DNA from: Phlebopus portentosus
Lineage: Eukaryota > Basidiomycota > Agaricomycetes > Boletales > Boletinellaceae
DNA length: 64,000 nucleotides
Reading direction: 5' to 3'
Assembly: GCA_037892935.1 (NCBI GenBank)
Contig: JAYXKI010000003.1
Location: 1,922,001-1,986,000 of the forward strand
In this document: positions 12,376-22,538 of the stretch, piece after piece
Numbering within the stretch: the first letter of the stretch is position 1
How the letters are laid out: each line of letters begins with the position of its first letter
Made by a program: the position numbers and the translations under genes
Notes under the pieces: generated by a model
The model's input: the letters and a program-made list of their open reading frames with translations, nothing else
What the model was told of the DNA's origin: nothing
The model's database searches: none

Positions 12376-14566
12376 TCACTTGCATAACATACATATACGT
12401 TCCTCGTTATCATCATCATCGAAAATATGACAAATGCAGTCAAAGACCGGCCGCTTCTCGTTGTCGTCAACGTCCGTAAGGTCTCCCCAGTCCATTTCCT
12501 CTTCTTCTGTCACTTCCTCTTCTTCTGTCACTTCCTCTTCTTCTGCAATATTGTTTATCGGCTGAGCAGGCGCTAGATTATCACCGGATGGATCAGCTGC
12601 TGCAGGAGCTTCTTTAGCGCCGGCATCGTCGTTCTCAGACATCATGACATCAACATCCTTATTGTCGGCCATCATTTCCCGTACCTGTCTGTCGTCGTCA
12701 ACGTCCATTGAATGTGAGTCTTTGGGTATTAAAATAACAGGCGATGAGGGCGTTGCCGATTTTGTAGGTGACAAATGTGATTGGGCCTCTGGCACCTGAG
12801 AAGCCCTCTCCTTATTTGTAGACACTGAGTTGGACGGGGCGGGAGAAACGTGCCGCGAGGTTATGTGCGCCGATCCACTATCGTTCCCGCTTCGCGCAGC
12901 TATCGTACCTAGAGGCGCCGGCGTCAAGTGGAGCGTAGGACGTTCAAATGACGTCTGAACACGCAGTTGAGGTCTTCCTTCGCTAGAAAGGGCAGCACAC
13001 TCTTTACTCATGTCGATATGGGCCGTAGGCCCTACTGGCGTTTGTTGCGAGTTTGATGGAACAAAAGAAGCGGAATGCGGGACGATCTCTTCCTCTGTGG
13101 TTGCATGAGACGTGCTGTCTTTAGGAGTAGTGACGCTTGTGGATGCAACTTCTTGTTTCTGTTCTGACACAATGTATGTCGAAGTTGACTGGGGCTGATT
13201 TTGTCGGCACGTTTGCACAGGAGCACTCGAGGAATCGTTCGTAGATCGAGGTTCGAGCGCCGAAAACGCCTGATAGATAGGGGGTGCAGAAATGGGAGCT
13301 GGCGAAGGGGCAGGTAAGGAAGTAGAACGGATTGGATTCGGCACTGTCAGAACGCGTAAAGGAGGGATGGCTGGTTCTTGGGAGAGTACAGGCGGGGCGC
13401 TATGCAAATTTCTCGGTGGCTGCGTCGAACTTCCCTGAGCAAGCTGCTGAGGTTCTCCCGGCACGGTCGATCGATGGCTAGACCCACCATCGAGGATATC
13501 TTCTTGTGACATTGCATTGCCCTGAAACATTTGAGTTGGTCATTCAAACCCATAATAAATGATGGCACGCACCATGTTCTCTGCCTTAAACACGTTTGGA
13601 ATTCAGTAATGAGAAGAACGGTTATTCATCAGAATTCAAAGCAACTCACTTGACTGAGCGAACAATTCTCGCCATCTGTAACCGGAACTTGGGGAGCAAC
13701 TGATTTACGATGCGATTTGATTATTTCTAGGGCGTAGAGATATTTGCTCTCCAATATTTTATACGCTGCTGGCGCGTCAAGCGTGTTCGCCTGCTGGAGC
13801 AGATGGCATTGTTTGACTAGCAGGTTTATCCTTTCCTGCAGCGCTTTGATCTGAGCATTGAGGTCCTGAGTGGTCTTCCCAGTAAGCTCCTTTTCTTCCT
13901 TATGTTCTTCTTGGGCGGTCATAAATAGCTCCGTCAGACGCATATTGTCGCGTTTCAGACCATCCCTCTCCGTCCGAAGCGCATTGTACTCTTCGGCGAG
14001 CCTGGCGTAGTCTGCCTGAAGATGCTTATGCTCTGCGAGGAGGTCTGGGTAACCGAGTTCTTTAATGCAGCCATTGGCACTTGACGCAAGTAACGAGACG
14101 ACTCGGTCTCTAGTGCATGATCGGAAGGCGCCGAAAAGGGCTGCGGTGGTTGATGAATCTGCGGTTGTGCGGGAGATTGGAGATTCAGATGCGGATGTGA
14201 ATAGCCGTGCTGTGATGCGCGCCGATGAGGCATTTGAGGATTTTGGCCTGCAGCTCTATATCAGTGTAAGACGTGTCAGGCGTATTTGTATTAGTCTTTG
14301 GTGGGAATAACTCACGTCGCCAACGGTTGCGCGTGCTGCGGTACGGTGTTCACCACTCGTACTTGCTGTTGCATATGGTGAGGATACACATGTTGATTCT
14401 GTTGTTGGTATGGCTGTGGCGGCTGAGAATGCTTTGCCCGAGCGTTACGGTACTGGTTTGCGTTAACACCAATCTGAGGAACAGGATAGAGCGCGTGTCG
14501 TGATTGTTGAGCTGGAAAACTACTTGGAACTACGGGAGGAGCATTCGCTGCGAAACGCTCTGCCAT
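12376..14566 (-). CDS. Unknown protein: Gln/Pro-rich head, coiled coil, disordered acidic tail with CxC...CxxC end
   Basis: I do not recognise a family. The first exon (14566-14316) starts MAERFAANAPPVVPSSFPA and is Gln/His/Pro-rich. The next exon begins at 14255 (in-phase junction). A strong coiled coil follows, with YARLAEEYNALRTERDGL and ALQERINLLVKQCHLL (about 14060-13670). The long last exon (about 13520-12376) is Ser/Thr/Pro-rich, then acidic, with three 18-base repeats giving EEEEVT units (12495-12548), MDWGDLTDVDDNEKRP, and a terminal CICHIFDDDDNEERICMLC that could bind a metal through four cysteines. Two frames are open across 14060-14200, so the junction between the Gln/Pro part and the coiled coil is not settled. 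Likely a nuclear scaffold or regulator, on composition alone. Confidence 0.55.
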
Positions 14567-14857
14567 TCGCTCAGTCGCTTTGATCAAAATACAGAACAAA
14601 AAATTTCATAAAGATTAAGAACGCCGTGTTTAGAGAAAGGTGGTCGTTAATGAAAGCAAAGCAAGGGCTGAATACCATTTCAGAATGTTTCTATTCTTGG
14701 AGGATCGGCGTCACGTGTCTATCCTTTCTTTATGTAATGATCTTCTTTCACCACACCACCACCACCTGTCACTAACAGCATAGAGTTTCTCATATTCTTG
14801 GATAAGAGAGTGGGGATGAGCTTTTATTCCAATGGTCAAGCTCCTCTAGATTGACAA

Positions 14858-17258
14858 TCATGCAGTGGCAACAGCGAACACTTTAGTGAGGTACCACTCT
14901 ACACCCGCTGAGCTCACAGCAACGGCTCCAACCATTGCATCGGTGCGCACGATCATCACAATATTCACATCTTTCTCGATACCGTACCCTTTATATGCAT
15001 GTCCCTCTTTATCAGCCAGGACAAGATCAACATCTTTGCCGACAGCTGAGCTGGAGGCATCTTGAGGTACGATAAGGACCGTGCGTATGAGTCCCTCCGG
15101 GAGTACCTTCAGCACGTCTTGGGTAGCTTTAATGAAGGACTGGTCAGAAGAGAATACAAGCACTATGTGGGCCGTGAGGTCGAATGTAACGAATAGCCTG
15201 ATGACAGCATCTTCCCCGCCTTCAGCGGACTTACCGATCTTTCCAACCGGAAGAGATGCCTTGTGTAGAACGACAAGACCTGGTGCATCCAGAGCATGAT
15301 CGCCGGCACGCAAGTCACAGCCCGGCTTCCCATAAGCGTCTTTCTCCTTGCTATCGGGCGAGCAGACACGGCAGTTCTGCGCTCGTCGAACACAATCGGA
15401 CTCCAACGATAATTGAGGTCGAGCTGGAAGAGCTTTCGGCTTCGGAAGTATCTCTGGTCTACTTGTGGATCGTTCGAGTTCCTCTCTTCGACTTGATTTG
15501 CTCGTGCTCAGACTTATTGACTGAGGCAGCGGCACTTCCAAGAGCATTGATCGTGGGGGTCGGCAAATCCCAAGTTCAACGCGTGCGCGTGATTTTCGTC
15601 GGAGCTTCAAAATATCGCTATAATAGGCAATTCACGTAGATCGCAGTTACAACAATTTCACTTTCGACCATGCATGTACTGTACTTCTCCTCTTGCCAAT
15701 ACAACTCAAACCTGCAAATTATTGGGGTCCAAAATGAGTTTCTTTGCTCTTATTTCTCTTATTCTGCAAATTCTCAGGGAAATTCACGTGCTTCTCTTGA
15801 TCTGCAGTAGCTTCTGTCTGGTAGAATAATTAAACATCCTGCAACCACATCATCAAAAATCTTGCTTTTTTTTACATATTCTCGCTATATCATGTCATAG
15901 GGACAGCTCTATGGAGCCAGAATTCTTGTTTATTGCCTCCAAGCTCAGATATTTATTTTATCTTTGAGAATTTTGCAAATTTTGAGAAACGGAGACCATA
16001 GGATTGAAGACATACATGCAAAAGTAAAATCTACAAGTTTTCATTATGATGTTGAGTCGAAGATGGGGGGTTTTTTGTTGTAAATTCTATTGAAACTCCG
16101 ACGGCATCAGATCCTGCCGGACTCGTGGGAACGCACGCAAGTCACTTGAGTGTTGCCGACCCCCATTGATCGTCTTCTGTGCGATTGCATTGTTCTCCTT
16201 TCCCGGTTCGGTATTCGAAGAAGTCACTCCTTTCTCATTGTACACTAAGCGATGCAATCTGGATGACTTGAGAAGCATGTCCGAAATGCATAACAGGTGT
16301 TCTTCCTCCGTATGATGTAAGTAATGTGGGTGACGCATAGCCTTTGACAATGAGCGCGAGCTTCCAAGCAAGATTGAACTGGCACAAAATAAAAGCTTAC
16401 ATGTAAATTTCATAGAGAAACATATAGTAGTCTCTTGAAAAGACTTACAGAATCTTGGATACTTGAAGTCATTTCTTGTCTGCCCATCGGTGAATGCGCA
16501 TGAGCAGCATCTGCAGATACCAATCAATTCGTCAGGTCTAACAGTATAACTCGGCAGGAAGTGAATGCAAACCTCCAGCAACGAAAACACGTCCTTTCTG
16601 GAAATGATCTACCATTCGGGAATTATATCTTGATAAAGGTTATCAGAAATGAGAACGTGCACCTGACAGTGCAATCAAACTCAAAGCTTACTGACTTCCA
16701 CACCAGCTTCGCATGGATCTTCAAAAGATCCGAGTCATTATACTTCGTAAAATTTCTGAGGATCGACTGGAACTCTTCATGTACCACATCTGTCCATTCC
16801 TGCACAATCTCTGCGACACCATGTCCAGAGAGGCCAATCTGGTATCGCTCTGATATATTCGTGGATCAGAATGCCAAACTAAAGGCCGGGTGAGAGAGAC
16901 AAGGTAAACGTTATTTTGGGTCCGACGTGAGACTAGGGAAGGATAAGGGAACACAAACAGTAAGGTTGGATCGATTATGAATGAATGCAATCCCTGCTAA
17001 ATCAGAACCGAATATATCAGCAGCTTCTTCAACACGGAGCTTTTCTATAACCTGAAGTGTACGTACATATCCCTCAAGTCCTTTGAGATCGACATGTGCA
17101 GTAAAAAGCTGCTCTTCTTCATGTGTCTCGCCGATGAACTGCAGGCCAAGAATCTTGCGGACCACACCTATATATTGTCAAGGAAGTTGAACCGATCGAT
17201 GTGAAAAGAGTAGAAGGGCAATACTGACGATGAGGACATCTTGAGGTTGATGTTGCAT
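14858..17258 (-). pseudogene. Decayed FAD-dependent aromatic monooxygenase (phenol hydroxylase-like)
   Basis: Pieces of one flavoprotein monooxygenase lie in order on the minus strand. 17258-17225 encodes MQHQPQDVLIV, the strand that normally leads into the GxGxxG FAD site, but an in-phase junction (acceptor before 17167) goes straight to VVRKILGLQFIGETHEEEQ, skipping roughly 150 residues of the family. Further on come RMVDHFQKGRVFVAG (about 16620-16575) and, after an intron, DAAHAHSPMGRQEM, the second FAD motif (usually GDAAHxHSPxGGQGM, so two glycines are changed). FNLAWKLALIVKGYASP (about 16395-16345) is followed by a frame slip within SYTEE. The C-terminal thioredoxin-like domain survives intact at about 15310-14858, with LRAGDHALDAPGLVVL and DKEGHAYKGYGI. 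About 475 AT-rich bases (15611-16086) separate it from the rest. Confidence 0.75.
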
Positions 17259-17392
17259 CCTAAACGATTACAATTATACCGTCAGGTGGCTCAGCAGCAA
17301 TAACAAGCTCTGCAACGTTCAAGTCGAGACTGGGTGAAGTAAGGAACAAAAGAGTCGACAATTTGTAGCAATTTGTCTTGCACTTCCACCCG

Positions 17393-17399
17393 TTTTATA
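17393..17399 (-). promoter_or_regulatory. TATA-like box of the monooxygenase remnant
   Basis: The minus strand reads CTATAAAACGGG here, about 135 bases upstream of the ATG at 17258. Position and match suggest the promoter of the decayed monooxygenase gene is still in place. Confidence 0.4.
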
Positions 17400-18144
17400 G
17401 CTGTTCATTCCGTCTAGGACTCCGCCCCACCATGCCAAAGGCAACATGTGTTCCACCTTCCATCGAGTCATCTTGCCTGCCATACGGCACACCAGGTAAG
17501 GACAGTCTTACGAATCCCAGCGACGTGCTTGACTAACAATCTCACGTTGATGGAAGAGAAGGACAAGAAATCCGAACACAGCGCACTTTTGTAGCGGAGG
17601 GAAATATGCGATGCGTATTTACGTTATACAACTCATGTTTATCTTCATCTTATCTGATAAAAAATTATACCGGATCTAAAGTGTGTAATAATCGCAAGTT
17701 TGGCTACGCAATGCAACATACATACGTGCTCAGCCTTATGTCTCGTTGGTTTGTACAGTAAGGACGGCAGTTAATATAAGTAGCCGATCTCAATCCCGTA
17801 CGTATTGATATTTTTTCTTGACATTATAAATAAGTTTTCAGGACCACTATAATTTGAATCCAATTCCTAAGAATTAGTTGTGACAAAAACGGTGAGTCTG
17901 CCAGAGTTGATAAACTTATGAACAAAGCAGGCAAGGCACATCGCACTTATTGCTTAACATGCATGAGATCGGATATCAACGTGGCGTCAGGAGAAAAAAA
18001 AGACTATGTGAGAAGCAGCGTTGAATGAAAGTAAAAGAGCAATGAACGGAGGAACAAAAAGAAAATAATAAGCATAGAACAAGAACTAAAAATCACTATC
18101 CTCATCCTGAGTATATCAGATTAAAACAATTCCCCCATCCCAAT
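17400..18144. other. Intergenic, AT-rich, no gene seen
   Basis: No open frame of note on either strand. It carries the upstream region of the monooxygenase remnant and the 3' flank of TPA1. Confidence 0.4.
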
Positions 18145-20586
18145 TCACGCTCCATTCATCTTTACTTTCACACTCCCATTCCCGTTCGCGTTCCCGTTCC
18201 CGTTCGCGCTTCCATTAATCTGGACAACAACTCCCCCCTCTCCCTCCACTTCCTCCTCCTCAGTCATATACACCTCATATTCCCCACATACATCCCACAC
18301 CGACCCAGACGAAGCAGCGCTCACGTACTTAACGAACCGCATAACACCTTCGTCTCGCAGCACTAGCATCAACCTGTTGAACCCTGGTTGAACGGTCAAG
18401 AGAGTTCCGTCGTCGTCATCCTCGTCCTCCTCTTCATCAGAATCTTGGTCGGAGTCTTCATCATCTATCGCGTGTGAAGCGGTGCCGTTTGGTAAGGAGC
18501 CGTTATGACTATGATGATGATGATGACCGTTTTGCGTATTTGAATGAGAATGGGAGTGGGAATTTTTGGACGATCCTGAGCGATAGACCGCTGGGTCTTC
18601 TTCACCTTCATGAGGCGCCATGTAGCACTACACAATGAAGTAAAGTAGAGGAAATGAGTACGAAAGACCCAATGAATCTGAAAGACACTAACCTCCCAGC
18701 CACCCCATTCTCCCGACTCCCATCCAATCAATTCCTCCTCTTCCTCCTCTTCTTCCTCCTCTCGTCGACGCTGAGAAGTAACGTTCTTCCCGTTAACCAC
18801 CTCCCTCCCCTTCCCCTTCCTTAACTCCCTCTCCTCCCTCTCCCTCTTCTGCATCTTCTCTTCCTCAGACTCTGGCGTCAGTCCAAGCACAACATCGAGA
18901 ATACTCTGCTCATTATTACTCGTCGCCAGAGTGTAGTCCAATCCAGGACGGAATCGTCTCGCTTGAGCGGAGTATCTCGTCGGAAGGAATTGAGCAATGA
19001 GTGCGAGCCAGGAACGAAAAGCCGGATGTGGGAAGAGCGAGGTTTCGAGCACCGAGAGGAGCTGTTCCGGCGTGCTCGTTGGTGAGTAGACCGTCGTGAG
19101 TGCTTCAGTTTCGTTAATTTGCGTAGAAGGCCCGGCTGCTGAAGAAGAAGCGAGGGAGCAATATCTAGCCTTATGCGGTGGGCCCCTCAGCCTCCACGGT
19201 CCGTTTTCCCTAATTCCAGAACTATGGGGGGGGACACGACCCTTCCTGCTCCCCCCATCCAATCCATCTTCCCTATCCCTCGCGCGCAACCCAGCCTCGA
19301 GCTTCGCAGCCAACGGAGGACACAAAAACCTGTGCAGCTCAATACTCGATTGATCGACGAATTTCTTGGATAGGCTCGCGATGACTTTTGGCTGGAGGTA
19401 GATCGGGTCGAGGAAGGAAGATAGGTAGGAGATCTGCGCAGATGTGAGTGGCGCGAAGGGATTTGTTCGCAGCACGAGGTCAATGTCTGGGTAGGGCGTG
19501 TATGTCGGCGAAGTTGAGGTCTATTTGGAGATTAAGCAAGAATAAATTTCTAAGTCTGATAAAATGAGACAAGCCACATACAAGTTGCGCAAGGGAGCTC
19601 TTAGCGGTATCAATCGGCTCGCCTTCGTATCCTTCCTCGCCCTCCTGGGCACGATGGAACCATCCACTAATACTCAGTCGCTGTCTCTGGGAGTCGCCCT
19701 CGTCCACAACTTCTTCCACCGAGTGAAAGCTCCGACCCGGTTGGACCTCGAAAAAGATAAACTGATTCCAGCTGGGTGGGATTGACTTTGACGGCATACA
19801 TTCTGGCTCGGGGCTGCCATCGGGTCCTGACTTGACGGGGTAGAGCTCAAGCGCACCGCCCCATTCGGGCTTCCAGGATTCGGATTCTGGCATTGGCATG
19901 TACAAGATGTAGGACACACAACGGGTATCTGAACACGACGCATTTTTCGCATCAACATCACTAGCAAAGAAAGACGGGAATAAAGTACGTACCAATGACA
20001 TCGTCATGGTTAAGCAGGTGACAGCCTTTCTTGTAAGAATTCACCGACATGTCCTGCTTCTTGCCTGATAGGGGCCCGCAGCCCGTGACTTTGCGGAGGA
20101 AGTCGCGGAAGGTTTGGGAATATAGCGCGTCGCGCAGCTTGAGCAAGTTGGGCAGCATAGCGACCTCTTCTTTTGCAAGATGGGATAGGGCTGCTAAGTC
20201 GCCGGTTTGATGCACCTGGGAGCATGTTTGTCAGTTGGTACGAACGATAACGAACGTGTATTGCACACCTTATAGATATCTGTCTCCTTTTCAGTGAAAC
20301 TGAGTTCGCCAATACACTCGTCTTTGACTTTTGAAAGGAGGACATCCTTGAATAACTTGTCGAGAACAGCATGAAGGTATGGCTCCGAAGAATGGTAGCT
20401 CTCTGCAAGGCGTTGTATATTCTGGGTGTCTAGAACACCATCAGCAAAGCAAGCACGCAGAGAAGGGTCGTCGGCGACGCCATTTAGCTCCGAATGAGAA
20501 GTCTTTAATTTCTTTGGAGATGGTTGGTCTGATGAGGAGATTGAAGTGGCGCGAGGGCGAGAGAGAGCTGGCATGGTTGAGTCCAT
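18145..20586 (-). CDS. TPA1: Prolyl 3,4-dihydroxylase TPA1/OFD1
   Basis: This 2-oxoglutarate/Fe(II) dioxygenase hydroxylates a proline of ribosomal protein uS12 (Rps23) and, in fission yeast, tunes the Sre1 hypoxia response. Five exons (20586-20269, 20215-19993, 19928-19582, 19520-18693, 18627-18145) give 732 residues. The catalytic half has [20 protein letters not shown] (HxD iron ligands, about residues 170-190) and RLSISGWFH (distal His with an upstream Arg), about 285-293. The C-terminal half ends [32 protein letters not shown] and [10 protein letters not shown], as in the family. Unlike short relatives it carries a Glu-rich stretch before the last junction, a His-rich insert ([20 protein letters not shown]), an acidic run, and a Gly/Asn repeat tail. 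Confidence 0.95.
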
Positions 20587-22538
20587 TCCACCGAGGGGTG
20601 AAAGCAGGAGAAGAGGGAAGAGTGAATAATGATGATGTTTTCCTTGTCTTTTTGGACTTGAGTAGTAGTGACCCGAGGATGTTCGCCGTTTCCACCCGTT
20701 ACCGCAAAGAGTTGACGAGCGAGTCCGATAGTCTCCAGAGCCAGAGCCCAATCCAATCACGGTTTCCGCTCCAATTGATCGCGATCACCTGCCACAGCTT
20801 CCCATTGGTCCACTCTTCCTCCGCCTCCCATCTCCCATAATGTCTCCGGTGAACCAATAATAATAATGTAGCACCACCACTAACCCGGACCTTAGACCAA
20901 CATGTGGCCACAACTCTATCCTCTCTTATGGGTATATCAGTTTCTCAAATAGGTCATTTCAGCCGGATTATATACAACGTGATCGATCGAAACTCCGGTC
21001 GCGACTTTTCCGCCAATCATCTGCCGGGCCCCTCGCACGCGCGTACGCGGCTGATCGGCATTCCTCCCTGGGATTCGGAACGCGTCTATCGTTTATTACA
21101 TGTCATTTCCGACTAACCGTCTTCCTTACGAAGCCTTCCGAAATCATTGATAAGTAACATCCGTCCTGTAACATCCTGTACGACCCTGCACAACCCCTTT
21201 CGTCCTTCTCCCTTTTTTTGCTTCTCATTTTCACCCGTAACTCTTGGCTCCCGACATGTCCTATCTTGTCCTTCCTTTGCCCATTTTAACGCAAGACTCA
21301 AGCTGAGTCAAGAGGATCACCTGTTCTATTCCGATTCATTCTCGGGGCCAAGACAAACTACTCGGGTCTGGCCTTCACCTGAAAAAATAGAGACTCCTGA
21401 AGTATAATACACCTGGGGCAAAACCCTTTTTCCGAGCCTCAAAAACTTGATCCGGAACTGGAATCCAGCCAATCAGAGGCGAGCTTTCCAATTCTGTTTC
21501 CTATTTAAGCGGCTCAGAAACAGAATTCTGCCCGCTGTGATAGATAAGATAACGTTCCGCCACAGGATCGTCGCGAATATCGATCTCTATATGGCCACAA
21601 ACGCACCGTCCTCATGCGCACAAAAATGACGTTGTATTGATACTACAAACATCTGGTCTTATTATAGAGCTGAGAAGCTATCTTCTACGTGACTGCTCTG
21701 CAGTACCGGCGTTCAATTGCGATTATATAATGAGAGGCACGGCACCAACAACACCTACATATCAAATATACGGGATAGCAAGGCGGCGTCTGAATGGAGT
21801 TCCGTTGGGTAAACTCGGAAATTGACTCTGACCTAGACTAGGTGGAACTCGGAAAGCAAGTCAATCCCGATACCTGACGTGTAGTGTACTTATTTGACCC
21901 GATGCCTTACTCTCAGTCGGAACGGACACACGTATGACGCTCATAACTAATCAATTATGCCTCCGAGTCTCTTCCTGTAATAAGTAACTAAATAGCTATT
22001 CTTGAGGTTCTGCTCTCTAGGCACCGACCTGTTCGAATTTTTTCATTTCTAGATACACTTCATGACATGACCGATCTCTTTCTAAAGGGCAATTAATATA
22101 ATCACCATCCGAGGCCAAGGAACATATATGTATATATTCTCGACTAAGAGTTTATTCTGCTACTTCGGGGTACGTTGATATTGTGATCATTGATCATCGG
22201 TGCGAATGCAGATGCAGAAGGTATAATTTGTACTGTACGAAGACTTTGTGGCCAAGATGGCCCGGTCCAAGAATGTAGACATGTACTGTCCTTGGTCGGA
22301 AGGGGATACGATGCAAGAAGATATGATACGGTTCTAAACCGTGTATACATGCATTTGGTTACTATAGAACAATGTTAATGCTGAGTGAGATAATTTACAC
22401 AAGATGTACGTACGTATGTACGGGAAATGATAATGCAAGAATACGTCCCTCATCATGTCATGTCACCAAGATAAAGAAATCAAATCCAAATCCAAATTTA
22501 AAAAAAAAGAAAGTCCCTGCATAGCACACACCCTCGCA
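20587..22538. other. 1.95-kb interval with no gene except a MITE
   Basis: No reading frame here has family resemblance or splice partners. It contains the 130-base inverted-repeat element at 21410-21539. The left part should hold the TPA1 promoter; the right part is the 3' flank of the coiled-coil gene. Confidence 0.5.
21410..21539. mobile_element. 130-bp MITE, copy 1, with 3-bp target duplication ATA
   Basis: The left end reads CACCTGGGGCAAAA and the right end, on the other strand, CACAGCGGGCAGAA. ATA lies directly on both sides (21407-21409 and 21540-21542). It aligns along its whole length with the element at 43909-44037, including the inner block GCCAATCAGAGGCGAGCT and the block TTTAAGCGGCTC. 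There is no coding capacity. Ends and 3-bp duplication suggest a PIF/Harbinger-type non-autonomous element. Confidence 0.7.

Noticed and set aside
12481..12548. Short direct repeats as a CRISPR or satellite array
   Set aside because: They are three in-frame 18-base units inside a coding exon, not spaced repeats.
22031..22050. GTTCGAATT as a possible tRNA T-loop
   Set aside because: No acceptor stem or anticodon arm could be folded around it; no other tRNA-like B-box was seen in the window.
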